NCBI GenBank assembly: GCA_015057435.1
Contig: SVEJ01000032.1
Span: 1-35,694, forward strand
DNA: 35,694 nt
Reading direction: 5' to 3'
Source: Lachnospiraceae bacterium
GTDB lineage: Bacteria; Bacillota; Clostridia; Lachnospirales; Lachnospiraceae
In this document: positions 1 through 8,743 of the stretch, piece after piece
How positions within the stretch are numbered: the stretch's first letter is position 1
How the letters are laid out: the number at the start of each line of letters is the position of its first letter
Position numbers and translations under genes: made by a program
The notes under the pieces: model-generated
What the model saw: the letters and a program-made list of their open reading frames with translations, nothing else
What the model was told of the DNA's origin: nothing
The model's database searches: none

Positions 1-100
1 CCACAGCACAAACCACGTGATGTGCATATACAAAAGGAGAAACCTCCTCTGGGTGATATTGTTCCTTTGCTTTTAAATATAATTTTTCCCAAATATCCAT
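1..100 (-). CDS. Cytidine-deaminase-like protein, N-terminal 33 codons only
   Basis: An ORF opens at an ATG at 98-100 on the minus strand and runs off the left edge. A clear GGAGGG ribosome binding site lies at 105-110, five bases upstream, which decides the start over in-frame upstream GTG/TTG codons. The visible N-terminus begins MDIWEKLYLKAKEQYHPEE and continues with an SPFVYAHHVVCA stretch. I recognise this pattern from short cytidine-deaminase-fold proteins of Lachnospiraceae, in which this segment precedes the zinc-binding Cys motifs. Those catalytic motifs lie outside the window, so the family is an inference. It is distinct from the complete cdd at 23937-24314. It follows the small membrane gene at 180-515 with an inverted repeat between them. 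Confidence 0.5.
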   Translation of the reverse strand, partial: MDIWEKLYLKAKEQYHPEEVSPFVYAHHVVCAV

Positions 101-149
101 ATTTCCCTCCACCAAATTCAAATTTTCGCATGCTTTCAATCTCGCCATG

Positions 150-175
150 AGATTAAAATCCACTCATTTTAATCT
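150..175. repeat. AT-rich inverted repeat between two genes
   Basis: A perfect 9-base inverted repeat, AGATTAAAA at 150-158 and TTTTAATCT at 167-175, is separated by an 8-base loop. It sits just after the stop of the 180-515 gene and before the deaminase-like gene. The stem is weak and no T-run follows on the minus strand, so a rho-independent terminator is doubtful. An operator or mRNA processing element is equally possible. Confidence 0.35.
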
Positions 176-179
176 TCTA

Positions 180-515
180 TTATTTTTTGTTCTTTTCAAT
201 CCGAATGCTCGATACAATTGCATATATAACAGCAATTACACTTATAATTATAACTGCATATAACATCAAATCTGCGTTATGTAATATGCAACCGATCGCA
301 TCTATTAAAAAATTAAGACCGATTAACAAAAATACAATTCCGGATTGTCTGTAATGTGGTGTTTTATTCATTGTTTCACGTTCTTTTTTAGACGCATATA
401 TCCACGCATTGTTAAGTAAAATCATCTTCTCCTTGAACTGTAGATAGCTAAGTAAAAACATAGCACATGATATTACAAATAAAATGATTGTTACGATTAA
501 TTCTGATGCTGACAT
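180..515 (-). CDS. Small membrane protein, DUF3784-like
   Basis: This 111-residue protein has an N-terminal membrane segment (about residues 5-25), a short basic and acidic middle with KKERETMNKT, and two more hydrophobic segments (about 59-75 and 82-103), ending in a lysine-rich cytoplasmic tail. The layout, one helix then a KxxR/E-type loop then two helices, resembles the DUF3784 family of Firmicutes, but I cannot confirm membership and no function is known. The start ATG has an AAGGAGAAA site at 520-528. That site overlaps the last codons of the ATPase gene upstream, which stops at 531, so the two genes are probably co-transcribed with only 15 bases between them. Confidence 0.6.
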   Translation of the reverse strand: MSASELIVTIILFVISCAMFLLSYLQFKEKMILLNNAWIYASKKERETMNKTPHYRQSGIVFLLIGLNFLIDAIGCILHNADLMLYAVIIISVIAVIYAIVSSIRIEKNKK

Positions 516-530
516 AGCAATTTCTCCTTA

Positions 531-1829
531 TCAATCTAGTAACATATTTGTTTTGTTAATTAAATATAATGGAATATTCGTAATAATATCTTGTTTCTTA
601 TATCCTAATCCTGAATATCGTATTGCTTGGTTCGGCTTTTTCTCTGTAATATACTTTTTCAAGCTCTTGGAATGAATAGCTTCACCAGCCTTAACTTCTA
701 CTGGAATAACATCCATTCCCTTCTGCAATAAGAAATCAATCTCACTATTTTGTCCCTGCACATAGTATTTTGGTACTGTATCAAACAGTTCTCGCATCTG
801 TTGTAAGCAGAAATTTTCGGTCAAAGCACCTTTGAACTGGTAATCTGTTTTTAATAGAATTGCTTCATTACTAATACCTGCCATATGTTTTAATAAGCCA
901 ACATCAAATAGAAATAGCTTAAAGTGATTCATTTCTTCAAAGGCATTTAATGGATGCTCTGGCTTACTTACGTTGTGGATGCGAATAACCATTCCGGCAG
1001 AAACTAACCATTCAATTGCTTCTTCAAATTCGCGTGCCCTAGCACCTTCTCTCACACATCCATACACAAATTTTTCGTTATCCTTTGCTAGTTGGTTCAC
1101 AATGCTTCGAAATACAAGTAAAATGCGACCGCTGTTCACCTTACCGTTATGTTTTGAAAAATCATTTTCGTATAACTCGATTAACTCATGTTGTATTTTC
1201 TGAATTTTGGAACAATCCTTGTGCTTTAACCAACTTGCTACACATTCCGGCATACCACCAATAATTAGATAGTGCTTATATACCTCTAAAAGTTTTTTAT
1301 GGAATATGTCTTCAATCTGGCAATCTTTGGTGATTGTAAGGTAGTATTGATAAAGTCTTTCGTCTGTTGCGCACAAAAACTCATCAAAGGTCATTGGATA
1401 AATGTTAAGAACATTCACTTTTCCAACTGGATAAGTTTTAGGTTGAGCTAACAACGTTCCTAGTAAGCTTCCTGCTGATATAACATGATATTGATTCGCT
1501 TTTTCATAAAAATATTTCAAAGAATTCAGTGCTTCCGGACATTCTTGTATCTCATCAAATATAATCAAATGTTTTTCAGGCTCGATCTTTGTTCCTTTTA
1601 TCATCCCAAGTAATTCAATAATCCGGAATGGATCTTTATTACTTATGAAAATAGACGCAATATCATCCTCTTCATCAAAGTTAAAATAGAAATAGTCCTC
1701 ATAATATTCTTTTCCGAATTGCTTCATAAGCCAAGTTTTACCTACTTGTCTTGCCCCTTTAAGAATAAGAGGTTTTCTATCACTATCCTGTTTCCAATTA
1801 TTCAACTCTTCTATTGCATTTCGCTTCAA
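531..1829 (-). CDS. AAA_14/DUF4143-type ATP-binding protein (COG1373)
   Basis: The protein has 432 residues. It carries a Walker A motif GARQVGKT (residues 25-32) and a Walker B motif LIIFDEIQE (about 88-96). The C-terminal DUF4143 region has a nuclease-fold signature: E336, then E363-x-D365 and E378-V-K380, the order seen in PD-(D/E)xK folds. Families of this type are widespread in Clostridia and Bacteroides, often in many copies, and their role is unsettled. The longer reading from a GTG at 1847 would place the ribosome binding site inside the gene. GGAGGG at 1836-1841 lies six bases before a TTG at 1827-1829, so I chose that TTG. Three phased direct repeats lie just upstream at 1873-1953 and may control expression. 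The membrane protein at 180-515 follows 15 bases downstream. Confidence 0.88.
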   Translation of the reverse strand: MKRNAIEELNNWKQDSDRKPLILKGARQVGKTWLMKQFGKEYYEDYFYFNFDEEDDIASIFISNKDPFRIIELLGMIKGTKIEPEKHLIIFDEIQECPEALNSLKYFYEKANQYHVISAGSLLGTLLAQPKTYPVGKVNVLNIYPMTFDEFLCATDERLYQYYLTITKDCQIEDIFHKKLLEVYKHYLIIGGMPECVASWLKHKDCSKIQKIQHELIELYENDFSKHNGKVNSGRILLVFRSIVNQLAKDNEKFVYGCVREGARAREFEEAIEWLVSAGMVIRIHNVSKPEHPLNAFEEMNHFKLFLFDVGLLKHMAGISNEAILLKTDYQFKGALTENFCLQQMRELFDTVPKYYVQGQNSEIDFLLQKGMDVIPVEVKAGEAIHSKSLKKYITEKKPNQAIRYSGLGYKKQDIITNIPLYLINKTNMLLD

Positions 1830-1872
1830 TACAATCCCTCCAAACACTTAATTCAAATATATAAAACTACAT

Positions 1873-1953
1873 TTTACACATTTTTATTCGAGTTTACATA
1901 TGTATTTTACACATTTTTATGTGTTTTATCAATTAAATTTACACATTTTTATT
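1873..1953. repeat. Three direct repeats spaced about three helical turns, upstream of the ATPase gene
   Basis: TTTACACATTTTTAT occurs at 1873-1887, 1906-1920 and 1938-1952. The first and third copies extend by one more T. Start-to-start spacing is 33 and 32 bases, close to three turns of B-DNA, so a protein bound to each copy would face the same side of the helix. A degenerate half-copy (TTTACATATGTAT) lies at about 1893-1905. The array ends about 44 bases before the chosen ATPase start, where a promoter should lie (a TATATT element is at about 1857-1862 on the minus strand). I read it as a cooperative operator. The bound protein is unknown. Confidence 0.7.
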
Positions 1954-1986
1954 GATTTACTAATGTATACAGTTTTGTTTATGTAG

Positions 1987-2000
1987 GGATTTTAAAATCC
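1987..2000. repeat. 14-bp perfect palindrome
   Basis: GGATTTTAAAATCC at 1987-2000 is a perfect 14-base palindrome. It overlaps the stop codon of the small ORF at 1992-2117 and lies upstream of the ATPase repeat array. It lacks a loop, so it is more likely a protein-binding or junction sequence than a terminator. Chance is possible in AT-rich DNA. Confidence 0.3.
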
Positions 2001-2117
2001 AATTTTTAACGTATCAAATGATATAAATGAACCCTCGCTCTGTTTGCTATCTTTTGATTCTGAATGAACAGATTCCGCTTTTTTTTCTTTTTTCTTAAAA
2101 ATATCAAAAAAAACCAT
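1992..2117 (-). CDS. Short ORF of 41 codons, possible remnant or small protein
   Basis: An ATG at 2115-2117 opens a 41-residue frame starting MVFFDIFKKKEKKAES and ending SFISFDTLKIGF before TAA at 1992-1994. It begins four bases after the stop of the DUF3592 gene, so translation could be coupled, although no good ribosome binding site is visible. The hydrophobic-then-lysine start (FFDIFKKKE) is like the N-termini of many small cytoplasmic proteins in Clostridia. The middle is rich in Ser, Lys and Glu and is probably disordered. It could be the surviving 5' end of a longer gene truncated by whatever brought in the ATPase block. Two A/T homopolymers (8 and 8 bases) in the frame make frameshift decay plausible. 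I do not recognise it. Confidence 0.35.
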   Translation of the reverse strand: MVFFDIFKKKEKKAESVHSESKDSKQSEGSFISFDTLKIGF

Positions 2118-2121
2118 ATCT

Positions 2122-2529
2122 TTATAGTACTGCAAAACCTATAACCATAAATAATAATGCAATTGCAATTAATATACTTGCCGTAAAAACATATACCCAA
2201 GCATCAATCATACAATCATCCGGTTGATTTGGATTTACATATATCTTCTTTTTCTTGCCTATTTTTACATTGCCGGTTGTGCTAACCAAAGAGTTTATAT
2301 GGTAAATGTTACCTTGATACTCATATTCAAACACACCACAATTATATGTTCTTCGTATTCCGTCATCAGGAACCGCTTCCTTCGCACTTGCAAATGTGGT
2401 AGATACACCTATTACTGTATCGCAATATTTCTTTCTCTTCTTTTTAAAAACAAGAAGAACAATCACTCCACTGATTAACATTACCAATCCGATTAGTATA
2501 CAAATTAAAAATCCAATCATATTCTCCAT
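2122..2529 (-). CDS. DUF3592-type two-helix membrane protein
   Basis: This 135-residue protein has a long N-terminal membrane helix (about 5-28), a basic KKKRKKY stop-transfer, a central beta-rich domain and a C-terminal membrane helix (about 113-134). The central domain carries the DUF3592-like pattern: an FEYEYQGNIYH strand pair, a turn with GKKKKIYVNPNQPDD, then acidic residues before the second helix. That is the form of proteins with a 'Y-x-Y-x-x-x-G-x-x-Y ... YNP-x-x-P' layout between two helices. Function is unknown. The start has a GGAGAG site six bases upstream. The gene begins 26 bases after miaB ends, so it may be cotranscribed with it. Confidence 0.7.
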   Translation of the reverse strand: MENMIGFLICILIGLVMLISGVIVLLVFKKKRKKYCDTVIGVSTTFASAKEAVPDDGIRRTYNCGVFEYEYQGNIYHINSLVSTTGNVKIGKKKKIYVNPNQPDDCMIDAWVYVFTASILIAIALLFMVIGFAVL

Positions 2530-2555
2530 AATTTCTCTCCTGTTATTTAATCTAA

Positions 2556-3980
2556 TCAGTTATCTACACGTTCACCAAGATAATAAAATCCTTTTGCTTC
2601 AATCAGTCTCACATTCTGGAATGTTCCAATCAAGGATTCATCTCCCGGAAAATGAACTAGGATATTATTGGATAAACGACCTGTCAACAAACTTGCATCC
2701 TGTTCATCCACACCTTCTACTAATACTTCTAAAACCTGTCCTTGGTCCTTACTACAGGTCTCTTTTGCAATGTCTTGTACTTCCTTCAATAATCGATCAA
2801 AGCGCTCTTTAATCTCTTCCTCTGTGGAAGCAAATTCCATCGTTGCTGCAGGTGTTCCGGTACGCTTAGAATAGATAAATGTAAATGCAGAATCAAAGCG
2901 AACTTTTCTCACTACATCTAATGTCTCATTAAAGTCTTCTTCTGTCTCTGTTGGGAATCCAACAATAATGTCTGTAGTAAGTGAAATATCCGGAATAGCG
3001 GTTTTAATCTTATCTACTAATGTAAGGTAATCTTCCTTTGTGTAACGACGATTCATATCCGCAAGCACTTTAGTACTTCCCGATTGCATCGGCAGGTGCA
3101 AATGCTTACAAATCTTCTTTGACTTTGCCATGACAGCAATTAATTCATCCGATAAATCCTTTGGGTGTGAAGTCATAAAACGGATTCGTTGTAATCCTTC
3201 CACAGCCTCTACCTGCTCTAATAACTGCGCAAAGGAAATTGGATTCTCCAGATTCTTACCGTACGAATTCACATTCTGTCCTAACAACATGACTTCAACT
3301 ACACCATCTGCTACAAGAGACTGAATTTCTGCAATAATATCTTCAGGCTTTCTGGAGCGTTCTCTACCGCGTACATAAGGTACGATACAGTAGGTGCAGA
3401 AGTTGTTGCAACCAAACATGATATTGACACCGCATTTGAAGTCATATTTTCTCTCACTTGGTAAATCTTCTACAATCTCTGTGGTTCCTTCCCATATATC
3501 AATCACCATGCCCTTGGAATTCAACTTATTCTCGATTAATTCAGCAAGCTTAAACACATTATGGGTACCAAAAATGATATCTACATGACGATAGCTCTGC
3601 TTAATCTTCTCTACCACAAGACTTTCCTGCATCATACAGCCACATAAAGCAATCATCATATCAGGATTTTTCTTCTTATATTTCTTAAGCTGTCCAAGTC
3701 TACCATATACACGTAGATTTGCATTTTCACGGACCGTACAGGTATTCATAATCAGGAAATCTGCATCTTCACTTTCAGAACGCACATAACCGATGGTTTC
3801 TAAGATACCCTCTAGCTTTTCGCTATCCTTAGCATTCATCTGACATCCAAAACATACACTACAATAGGTAAGCGGACGACCAAGTTCCTTAGACTTATCA
3901 GCAATTCGAATCTTTAATCGCTCCATAATTTCTTTTTGCTTGTTTGCTTCTATCTCGTTGATATTAGGTTCAGTTCTCAT
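2556..3980 (-). CDS. miaB: tRNA-2-methylthio-N6-dimethylallyladenosine synthase MiaB
   Basis: MiaB adds a methylthio group to N6-isopentenyl-adenosine 37 of tRNAs reading UNN codons, using two [4Fe-4S] clusters. The N-terminal UPF0004 domain shows its three cluster ligands, C46 (in CQMN), C81 (in NTCTVREN) and C115 (in LCGCMMQ). The radical SAM cluster is C191-x3-C195-x2-C198 (GCNNFCTYC), followed by the family's VPYVRGRERSR. A TRAM-like RNA-binding domain closes the protein. The open frame extends to a TTG at 3990-3992, but a GGAG site at about 3986-3989 is placed for the ATG at 3978-3980, which I chose (474 residues). A promoter with near-consensus boxes lies at 4100-4128. No miaA or mutS is adjacent in the window. 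Confidence 0.95.
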   Translation of the reverse strand: MRTEPNINEIEANKQKEIMERLKIRIADKSKELGRPLTYCSVCFGCQMNAKDSEKLEGILETIGYVRSESEDADFLIMNTCTVRENANLRVYGRLGQLKKYKKKNPDMMIALCGCMMQESLVVEKIKQSYRHVDIIFGTHNVFKLAELIENKLNSKGMVIDIWEGTTEIVEDLPSERKYDFKCGVNIMFGCNNFCTYCIVPYVRGRERSRKPEDIIAEIQSLVADGVVEVMLLGQNVNSYGKNLENPISFAQLLEQVEAVEGLQRIRFMTSHPKDLSDELIAVMAKSKKICKHLHLPMQSGSTKVLADMNRRYTKEDYLTLVDKIKTAIPDISLTTDIIVGFPTETEEDFNETLDVVRKVRFDSAFTFIYSKRTGTPAATMEFASTEEEIKERFDRLLKEVQDIAKETCSKDQGQVLEVLVEGVDEQDASLLTGRLSNNILVHFPGDESLIGTFQNVRLIEAKGFYYLGERVDN

Positions 3981-4099
3981 ATCATTCTCCAATCCGATAA
4001 ATTATAAGTTATATACTGCATCAAATGTATCAATTATAAATATATATATTCCCATTCATCAAAATATAGTTGTCTTCAAAACATAAAAATACAAGATAC

Positions 4100-4128
4100 A
4101 GTATACAAAAAATCATTTTAAAAATCAA
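4100..4128 (-). promoter_or_regulatory. Sigma-A type promoter for miaB
   Basis: On the minus strand, TTGATT (4123-4128) and TATACT (4100-4105) are separated by exactly 17 bases. Transcription would start near 4093, giving a leader of about 110 bases before the miaB ATG. The promoter lies between the terminator of the upstream signalling operon and miaB, which fits an independent transcription unit. Confidence 0.6.
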
Positions 4129-4169
4129 TGTTTTCAAACAAAAAAGCACAGCATTTATATCAGAATATC

Positions 4170-4207
4170 AAAAAAAACCCGATAACAAATTAACTTTGTT
4201 ACCGGGT
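4170..4207 (-). terminator. Rho-independent terminator ending the signalling operon
   Basis: On the minus strand, a 13-base-pair stem (ACCCGGTAACAAA pairing with TTTGTTATCGGGT, one G-U pair) with a five-base loop is followed by a run of seven to eight T. It starts 33 bases after the stop codon of the HD-GYP gene and clearly separates that operon from miaB. Confidence 0.9.
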
Positions 4208-4239
4208 AAATCCTTAACTATCATAAAATGAATTATAAA

Positions 4240-6147
4240 TTAGTTAGAAATGCTACGCATAATCTCTTTTAACGCTAATGGTAGGAATGGCTTCGTTAAG
4301 TAATCCTCAACTCCATATTCGGCAGCTTTTTCTAAAGTTTCCAGATTCTTATCACCTGTCATGAATACGACGGGAATTGTATATTTCTCTTGTATTTTTT
4401 CCAAAGCTTCAAATCCGTCCATCTCAGGCATAACCAAGTCTAATAATATAAGATTAATATCCTCTTGCGCTAAGACTTCTAACGCCTGTGCTCCGCTATT
4501 AACACCGATAATTTCATACATCGGTTCTTCCTTCATGATAAACTCAATCATTTTAATATTCATTGGCTCATCGTCCACAACCAAGACCTTTTTATGATCG
4601 GTTACAGCCTCTTTAAGAGAATATGATTTGTCTTCATCAATCATCTGAAGCATAATATCTGCAATTTCCGGATCAAATTGGAATCCTTTTCCCTTCATGA
4701 TTTCAGAACGCACCACATCCTGCGGCAATGCTTTACGATAGCTTCGGTTACTTGCCATTGCATCATATGTATCAGCTACGCCAATGATTCTGGCAATTTC
4801 AGGAATATTCTCTCCCATTAAACCATTCGGATAACCCTTGCCATCATAGCGTTCATGATGGAACTTCGCTCCAAGTGCAATTTGGTTATCCTCATAGATA
4901 TCTTTTAAGATATGGTAGCTGGTAACCGGATGTACTTTGATCTGCTCATATTCTTCGTCAGTTAATTTGCCGGGTTTATTAATAATTGCTCCGGGAACAC
5001 GTATCTTACCAACATCATGTAATAAACCTGCATAATAAATGTTTTCTTGTTCCTTTTCGGACTTTTTCATGCGTTTTGCAATTTCTCTTGAATACTCAGC
5101 CACGCGCAAAGAATGGCCGTTCGTATAGTGGTCTTTTGCATCGATTGTACGAACTAAAGCACGAATAATCTTATGGTTCATTGCTTCAATTTTACGTGTA
5201 CTGTTCGCATCTAATTCTAATGCACGGCTTGTACGGATAAATGTAATAATAAAGAAAGCGATTATCAAAAGTGATATTGCACTACAAACAAGAATATTTT
5301 GTTGCAAGGTTGTGTAGGAATCTGCAAATAACATATCATTATTCACAATCATAATAACATTCCAATTATCCATTACTGTATCACAAAATACTGTTACCTT
5401 TTCACCATTTATCTCTGTTTGAAAGTGCGTTTTTTTCAATAACTTGATCTTTTCTACTAATGCTTTCATATCTGAATCATCAGCGAGATAATTCTTTCCT
5501 TTTTCTCCAATATCCTTATGCGCAACAACCAAGCCATTATTATCAACTACAAAACCATACCCAATATCATTGACATTGATAGATTCTGTAATTGTTTGGA
5601 TTTCATCCATTGTAATATCCAACGAAAGAACACTTTTTTTATCGGATAACATCTTACTGACAGAAACCATAACGGTATTGGTCTGGGCATCAAGATACGG
5701 CGATATCAGCACCGGTTCTCCTTTTGCTTCCATGGCAACCGTATACCAATCTCTCGTTGTGGGATCATAATTCGCATCAGGCACCCAACCGATTCCATCA
5801 ATATAATCATCATTAAATACACCATAGATACCTGTAAAATTCTCATCAATTTCTTCCTGATATCGTTTTGATTCATATACAAGGAAATTTTCAATATCTT
5901 TCGATGTTGCATGATTATTCATCATGTATTCTACAGAAACAGTTGTAGTCTGAACAACATTCATTCCCTTATCAAGATAAGATTCCAATTCTTCTGCAAC
6001 CTGTTCCAGATTCGTAGAAGAAATCTCTTCCATGTTACGAACTGTATTCGAATTAAAGACTGCATAGTTATATACAACCATAACAAACAATGCAGCAATT
6101 ATACTGATTAAGGTAATGACATACCAACTCTTTTTCAAATGTTTCAT
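4240..6147 (-). CDS. Cache-sensor HD-GYP c-di-GMP phosphodiesterase with C-terminal receiver domain
   Basis: The protein has 635 residues and a predicted inner-membrane location. An N-terminal helix (about 11-30) and a second helix (about 284-304) bracket an extracellular double-Cache domain, with the typical DPTTRDWY and VSVSKML segments at about 128-166. The HD-GYP domain follows (about 325-505): H345, H377-D378 (LLHDVGKI), H406, HHERYDGKGYP (430-440) and D459 in VADTYDAM, all the expected metal and substrate residues. HD-GYP enzymes hydrolyse c-di-GMP. A receiver domain sits at the C-terminus (about 519-635) with D525/D526, phospho-acceptor D570, T597 and K619. Receiver domains usually precede HD-GYP, so this order is unusual. 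It is the last gene of the BMP-BMP-kinase operon, with a GGGGGGAG ribosome binding site, and its receiver is a natural target of the upstream kinase's Hpt domain. The partnership is inference. Confidence 0.92.
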   Translation of the reverse strand: MKHLKKSWYVITLISIIAALFVMVVYNYAVFNSNTVRNMEEISSTNLEQVAEELESYLDKGMNVVQTTTVSVEYMMNNHATSKDIENFLVYESKRYQEEIDENFTGIYGVFNDDYIDGIGWVPDANYDPTTRDWYTVAMEAKGEPVLISPYLDAQTNTVMVSVSKMLSDKKSVLSLDITMDEIQTITESINVNDIGYGFVVDNNGLVVAHKDIGEKGKNYLADDSDMKALVEKIKLLKKTHFQTEINGEKVTVFCDTVMDNWNVIMIVNNDMLFADSYTTLQQNILVCSAISLLIIAFFIITFIRTSRALELDANSTRKIEAMNHKIIRALVRTIDAKDHYTNGHSLRVAEYSREIAKRMKKSEKEQENIYYAGLLHDVGKIRVPGAIINKPGKLTDEEYEQIKVHPVTSYHILKDIYEDNQIALGAKFHHERYDGKGYPNGLMGENIPEIARIIGVADTYDAMASNRSYRKALPQDVVRSEIMKGKGFQFDPEIADIMLQMIDEDKSYSLKEAVTDHKKVLVVDDEPMNIKMIEFIMKEEPMYEIIGVNSGAQALEVLAQEDINLILLDLVMPEMDGFEALEKIQEKYTIPVVFMTGDKNLETLEKAAEYGVEDYLTKPFLPLALKEIMRSISN

Positions 6148-6181
6148 CTATATACTCCCCCCTGATAAAAACATGCATATA

Positions 6182-6210
6182 TTTGCGTACAAATCAATCC
6201 TTTTTGCGTA
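6182..6210. repeat. Direct repeat in the kinase/HD-GYP gap
   Basis: TTTGCGTA occurs at 6182-6189 and 6203-6210, 21 bases apart (two helical turns), in the 70-base gap between the kinase stop and the HD-GYP start. It could be part of an internal operator. Two 8-base copies are weak evidence alone. Confidence 0.25.
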
Positions 6211-6217
6211 TGATTTA

Positions 6218-8743
6218 TTATAATGACATACTATGTATCTCCGCAATCGTATCGTAAAACAGCTTAATGAGATCCTTATGATGTGTCACGAGATATGAAA
6301 GTGTTTCCTGCTTACCGGATACGAGATATTCTTTCCCTTTTTGTTCGATAGTTGCCGCATATTCTGATAACTTTACAGCACCAATATTAAGGGATGTCGA
6401 TTTTAATGAATGTACGAAAGTAATATAATCTTTCCAATTTTCTTTTTCGAATGTTTGATTCAGTTGTTCTGTTTTTTCGTCAAATGCTTCATAATACATC
6501 TTTAAGAATTCTGAATACATTGCTTTATCAAAAGCACAATACTTAAGGCCAACCGACTCATCTATATATTCGTGTTCAGACTTTTCATCCGTGCTTTGAT
6601 CTGATTGCATTGTATCATGTTGTGAGGAAAGGGATGCTTCAACACCTTTTGTCTGATTCGCCGCAAACACCTTACTGTAAGGAATATATTTTATAAGCAT
6701 TGCTTCCAATTCTGAAATCTCAATTGGTTTGCTGAGATAATCATCAAAACCGTTAGAAAGATACATTTCTTTTGCACCTGCAATTGCGTTCGCAGTTAAT
6801 GCAATAATAATCGAATCTTTCTTTAACTCTTTTGCTTTAATGTGATGGATGGTTTCAATTCCGTCCATCTGCGGCATCATATGATCCAGTAAGACGACAT
6901 CATAATGCTCTTTTTTCATAGCATCGATACATTCTTGACCGCTGTGACAAGATGTAATCTTTGCCTGAGTTGTCTTTAACAGGCTTTCTAAAACAAAAAG
7001 ATTCATGTCATTATCATCTACAACAAGAATGTTTGCATCCGGTGCAATGAAACTTTCACTATAGGAAGCAGAACGTGACACCTTTGGAGTTACACGGAAT
7101 ATTCCTAATTCTGTTGTATCTACGATACCTTGCGGTATATACAAAGTAAATGTGGAACCTTCATTGTAAGTACTCGAAACTTCAATACGTCCCCCCATGC
7201 ATTCTGCTAATTTTTGTGTAATGGCTAATCCAAGTCCTGTTCCTTCAATACTTCGATTATTGTCCATATCCAGTCTCTGGAAATTAACAAATAGGTTTTG
7301 TAAATCATCTTCTTTAATTCCGATTCCTGTATCTTTGACCATAATTTTAAGTATGAGTTCATTTTGGGATATCTCTTCTTTTGTGATATCGAGTGTAACA
7401 GAACCTTCTTGTGTATATTTGATTGCATTATTGAGCAGATTAATCATCATTTGACGAATTCGGTCAACATCCCCTAATAAAACAGATGGCATATGCTTAT
7501 CAACAGAAATATGAAATTTCAAATGCTTTTCATCTGCCATATATTGAATCATAGTGACAACATTTTGGAGCATGCCCTTTAATCTGTATTCTTCTTTATT
7601 AATTTCTATTTTTCCGGCCTCAATCTTTGAAAAATCTAATACATCATTAATCAAAGATAACAAATTGGAACTGGCATTTTTGATATTATTGGAATATTGG
7701 CGTATATTTTCTTTTTCACACTCCCGGATGATCATTTCATTCATACCGATAATGGCATTAATCGGGGTACGTATTTCATGGGACATGTTTGCAAGAAATT
7801 CACTTTTTGCCTTATTAGCATACTCCGCATCTTCCTTTGCAGCACGTAGTTCTTCGCTTTCCTGTGCTTTTTCAGCAGTAATAAAGAGATACACACCTAC
7901 GATAACAAAAAGAACTAACAACAAGCCAAACACCCATAATACAAGGGTTGTGATATACATAATTCCTTTGGATAATGCTTCATCCGGTACAACACCAACG
8001 ACATACAGTCCGTAATTCGACAGTTCTGATACAAAAAGAAAATATTCATTACGTTGATATTGAACATAACTACTAGCTGCTGTTGCAATATTCATTTTAT
8101 CCTGAATGGAAAGAAATGTTTTTTGAATCTGACTCGCATTCAAGAAATCATCCGCATATTCATCTGAAATGAATGGAACAATGATTTCATTTTCTGAATT
8201 CGCAATCAGAACCTGACCACGCCCGGCATAACAGGACATACCAAATATATCCTTTAATATATCTTCGTCATACAACTTATACAAAACATATTTGATATTC
8301 TCTCCGCTATATACCGGAACTGTAAACATGAGTCCCTTGCCTTCTTGATAAGATACTGCTCTTTCACCACGAAAAGATTTACGAATTCCATGAAAATCTG
8401 ACGATTCAATTGGTGGACCGCATAAAACTTCTCCATCTAATGCAATCATTCCGATTGAAACCCCTTCCTGTTCCTGTTGAATGGTGTGAAATATCGTTTC
8501 AAAATTATCACTATTTTGAATTGCGTTAGAAAGATTATGCAATTGAGTGAACTGAATCCGAATCGTTTGCTCCGTTTTCGAACTAATAAGAAGCGCATGT
8601 TCAGTCAACTGATCTTCAATATTATCTCTCAGCATTTCATTCATCTTATAACCAAGAAGAGCTCCTACAACAAGCATAATAGATAACAATATGCTGAGTG
8701 TTAATATCGTTTTTTTACTTAAAATTTTTCTCTTATTCTTCAT
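6218..8743 (-). CDS. Hybrid sensor histidine kinase (sensor-HisKA-HATPase-REC-Hpt)
   Basis: The protein has 841 residues. An N-terminal membrane helix (about 12-31), an extracellular sensor of about 230 residues (Cache-like, not precisely assignable) and a second helix (about 262-288) lead into a short coiled coil without an obvious HAMP. HisKA carries the phospho-histidine H322 in [13 protein letters not shown]. HATPase shows the N box ([11 protein letters not shown]), G1 DTGIGI (471-476) and G2 GTGLGL (501-506). A receiver domain (about 570-685) has D576/D577, acceptor D620, T650 and K672. A C-terminal Hpt domain has H778 in FVHSLKSTS. This is a complete His-Asp-His relay lacking only its final acceptor. 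Its ATG overlaps the end of the upstream BMP gene by 11 bases, indicating translational coupling and suggesting that the BMP proteins and kinase work together. Confidence 0.93.
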   Translation of the reverse strand: MKNKRKILSKKTILTLSILLSIMLVVGALLGYKMNEMLRDNIEDQLTEHALLISSKTEQTIRIQFTQLHNLSNAIQNSDNFETIFHTIQQEQEGVSIGMIALDGEVLCGPPIESSDFHGIRKSFRGERAVSYQEGKGLMFTVPVYSGENIKYVLYKLYDEDILKDIFGMSCYAGRGQVLIANSENEIIVPFISDEYADDFLNASQIQKTFLSIQDKMNIATAASSYVQYQRNEYFLFVSELSNYGLYVVGVVPDEALSKGIMYITTLVLWVFGLLLVLFVIVGVYLFITAEKAQESEELRAAKEDAEYANKAKSEFLANMSHEIRTPINAIIGMNEMIIRECEKENIRQYSNNIKNASSNLLSLINDVLDFSKIEAGKIEINKEEYRLKGMLQNVVTMIQYMADEKHLKFHISVDKHMPSVLLGDVDRIRQMMINLLNNAIKYTQEGSVTLDITKEEISQNELILKIMVKDTGIGIKEDDLQNLFVNFQRLDMDNNRSIEGTGLGLAITQKLAECMGGRIEVSSTYNEGSTFTLYIPQGIVDTTELGIFRVTPKVSRSASYSESFIAPDANILVVDDNDMNLFVLESLLKTTQAKITSCHSGQECIDAMKKEHYDVVLLDHMMPQMDGIETIHHIKAKELKKDSIIIALTANAIAGAKEMYLSNGFDDYLSKPIEISELEAMLIKYIPYSKVFAANQTKGVEASLSSQHDTMQSDQSTDEKSEHEYIDESVGLKYCAFDKAMYSEFLKMYYEAFDEKTEQLNQTFEKENWKDYITFVHSLKSTSLNIGAVKLSEYAATIEQKGKEYLVSGKQETLSYLVTHHKDLIKLFYDTIAEIHSMSL

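Noticed and set aside
150-175. A rho-independent terminator after the small membrane gene
   Set aside because: The stem is AT-only and no T-run follows on the minus strand, so I list it only as an inverted repeat.
2006-2200. A 64-residue frame overlapping the DUF3592 gene
   Set aside because: Its upper part is the shadow of the DUF3592 gene in another frame and it has no ribosome binding site. The frame at 1992-2117 is the better candidate there.
7554-8015. A 153-residue plus-strand protein with hydrophobic stretches
   Set aside because: It is antisense to the conserved kinase core and membrane helix. Its hydrophobicity comes from the complementary codons.
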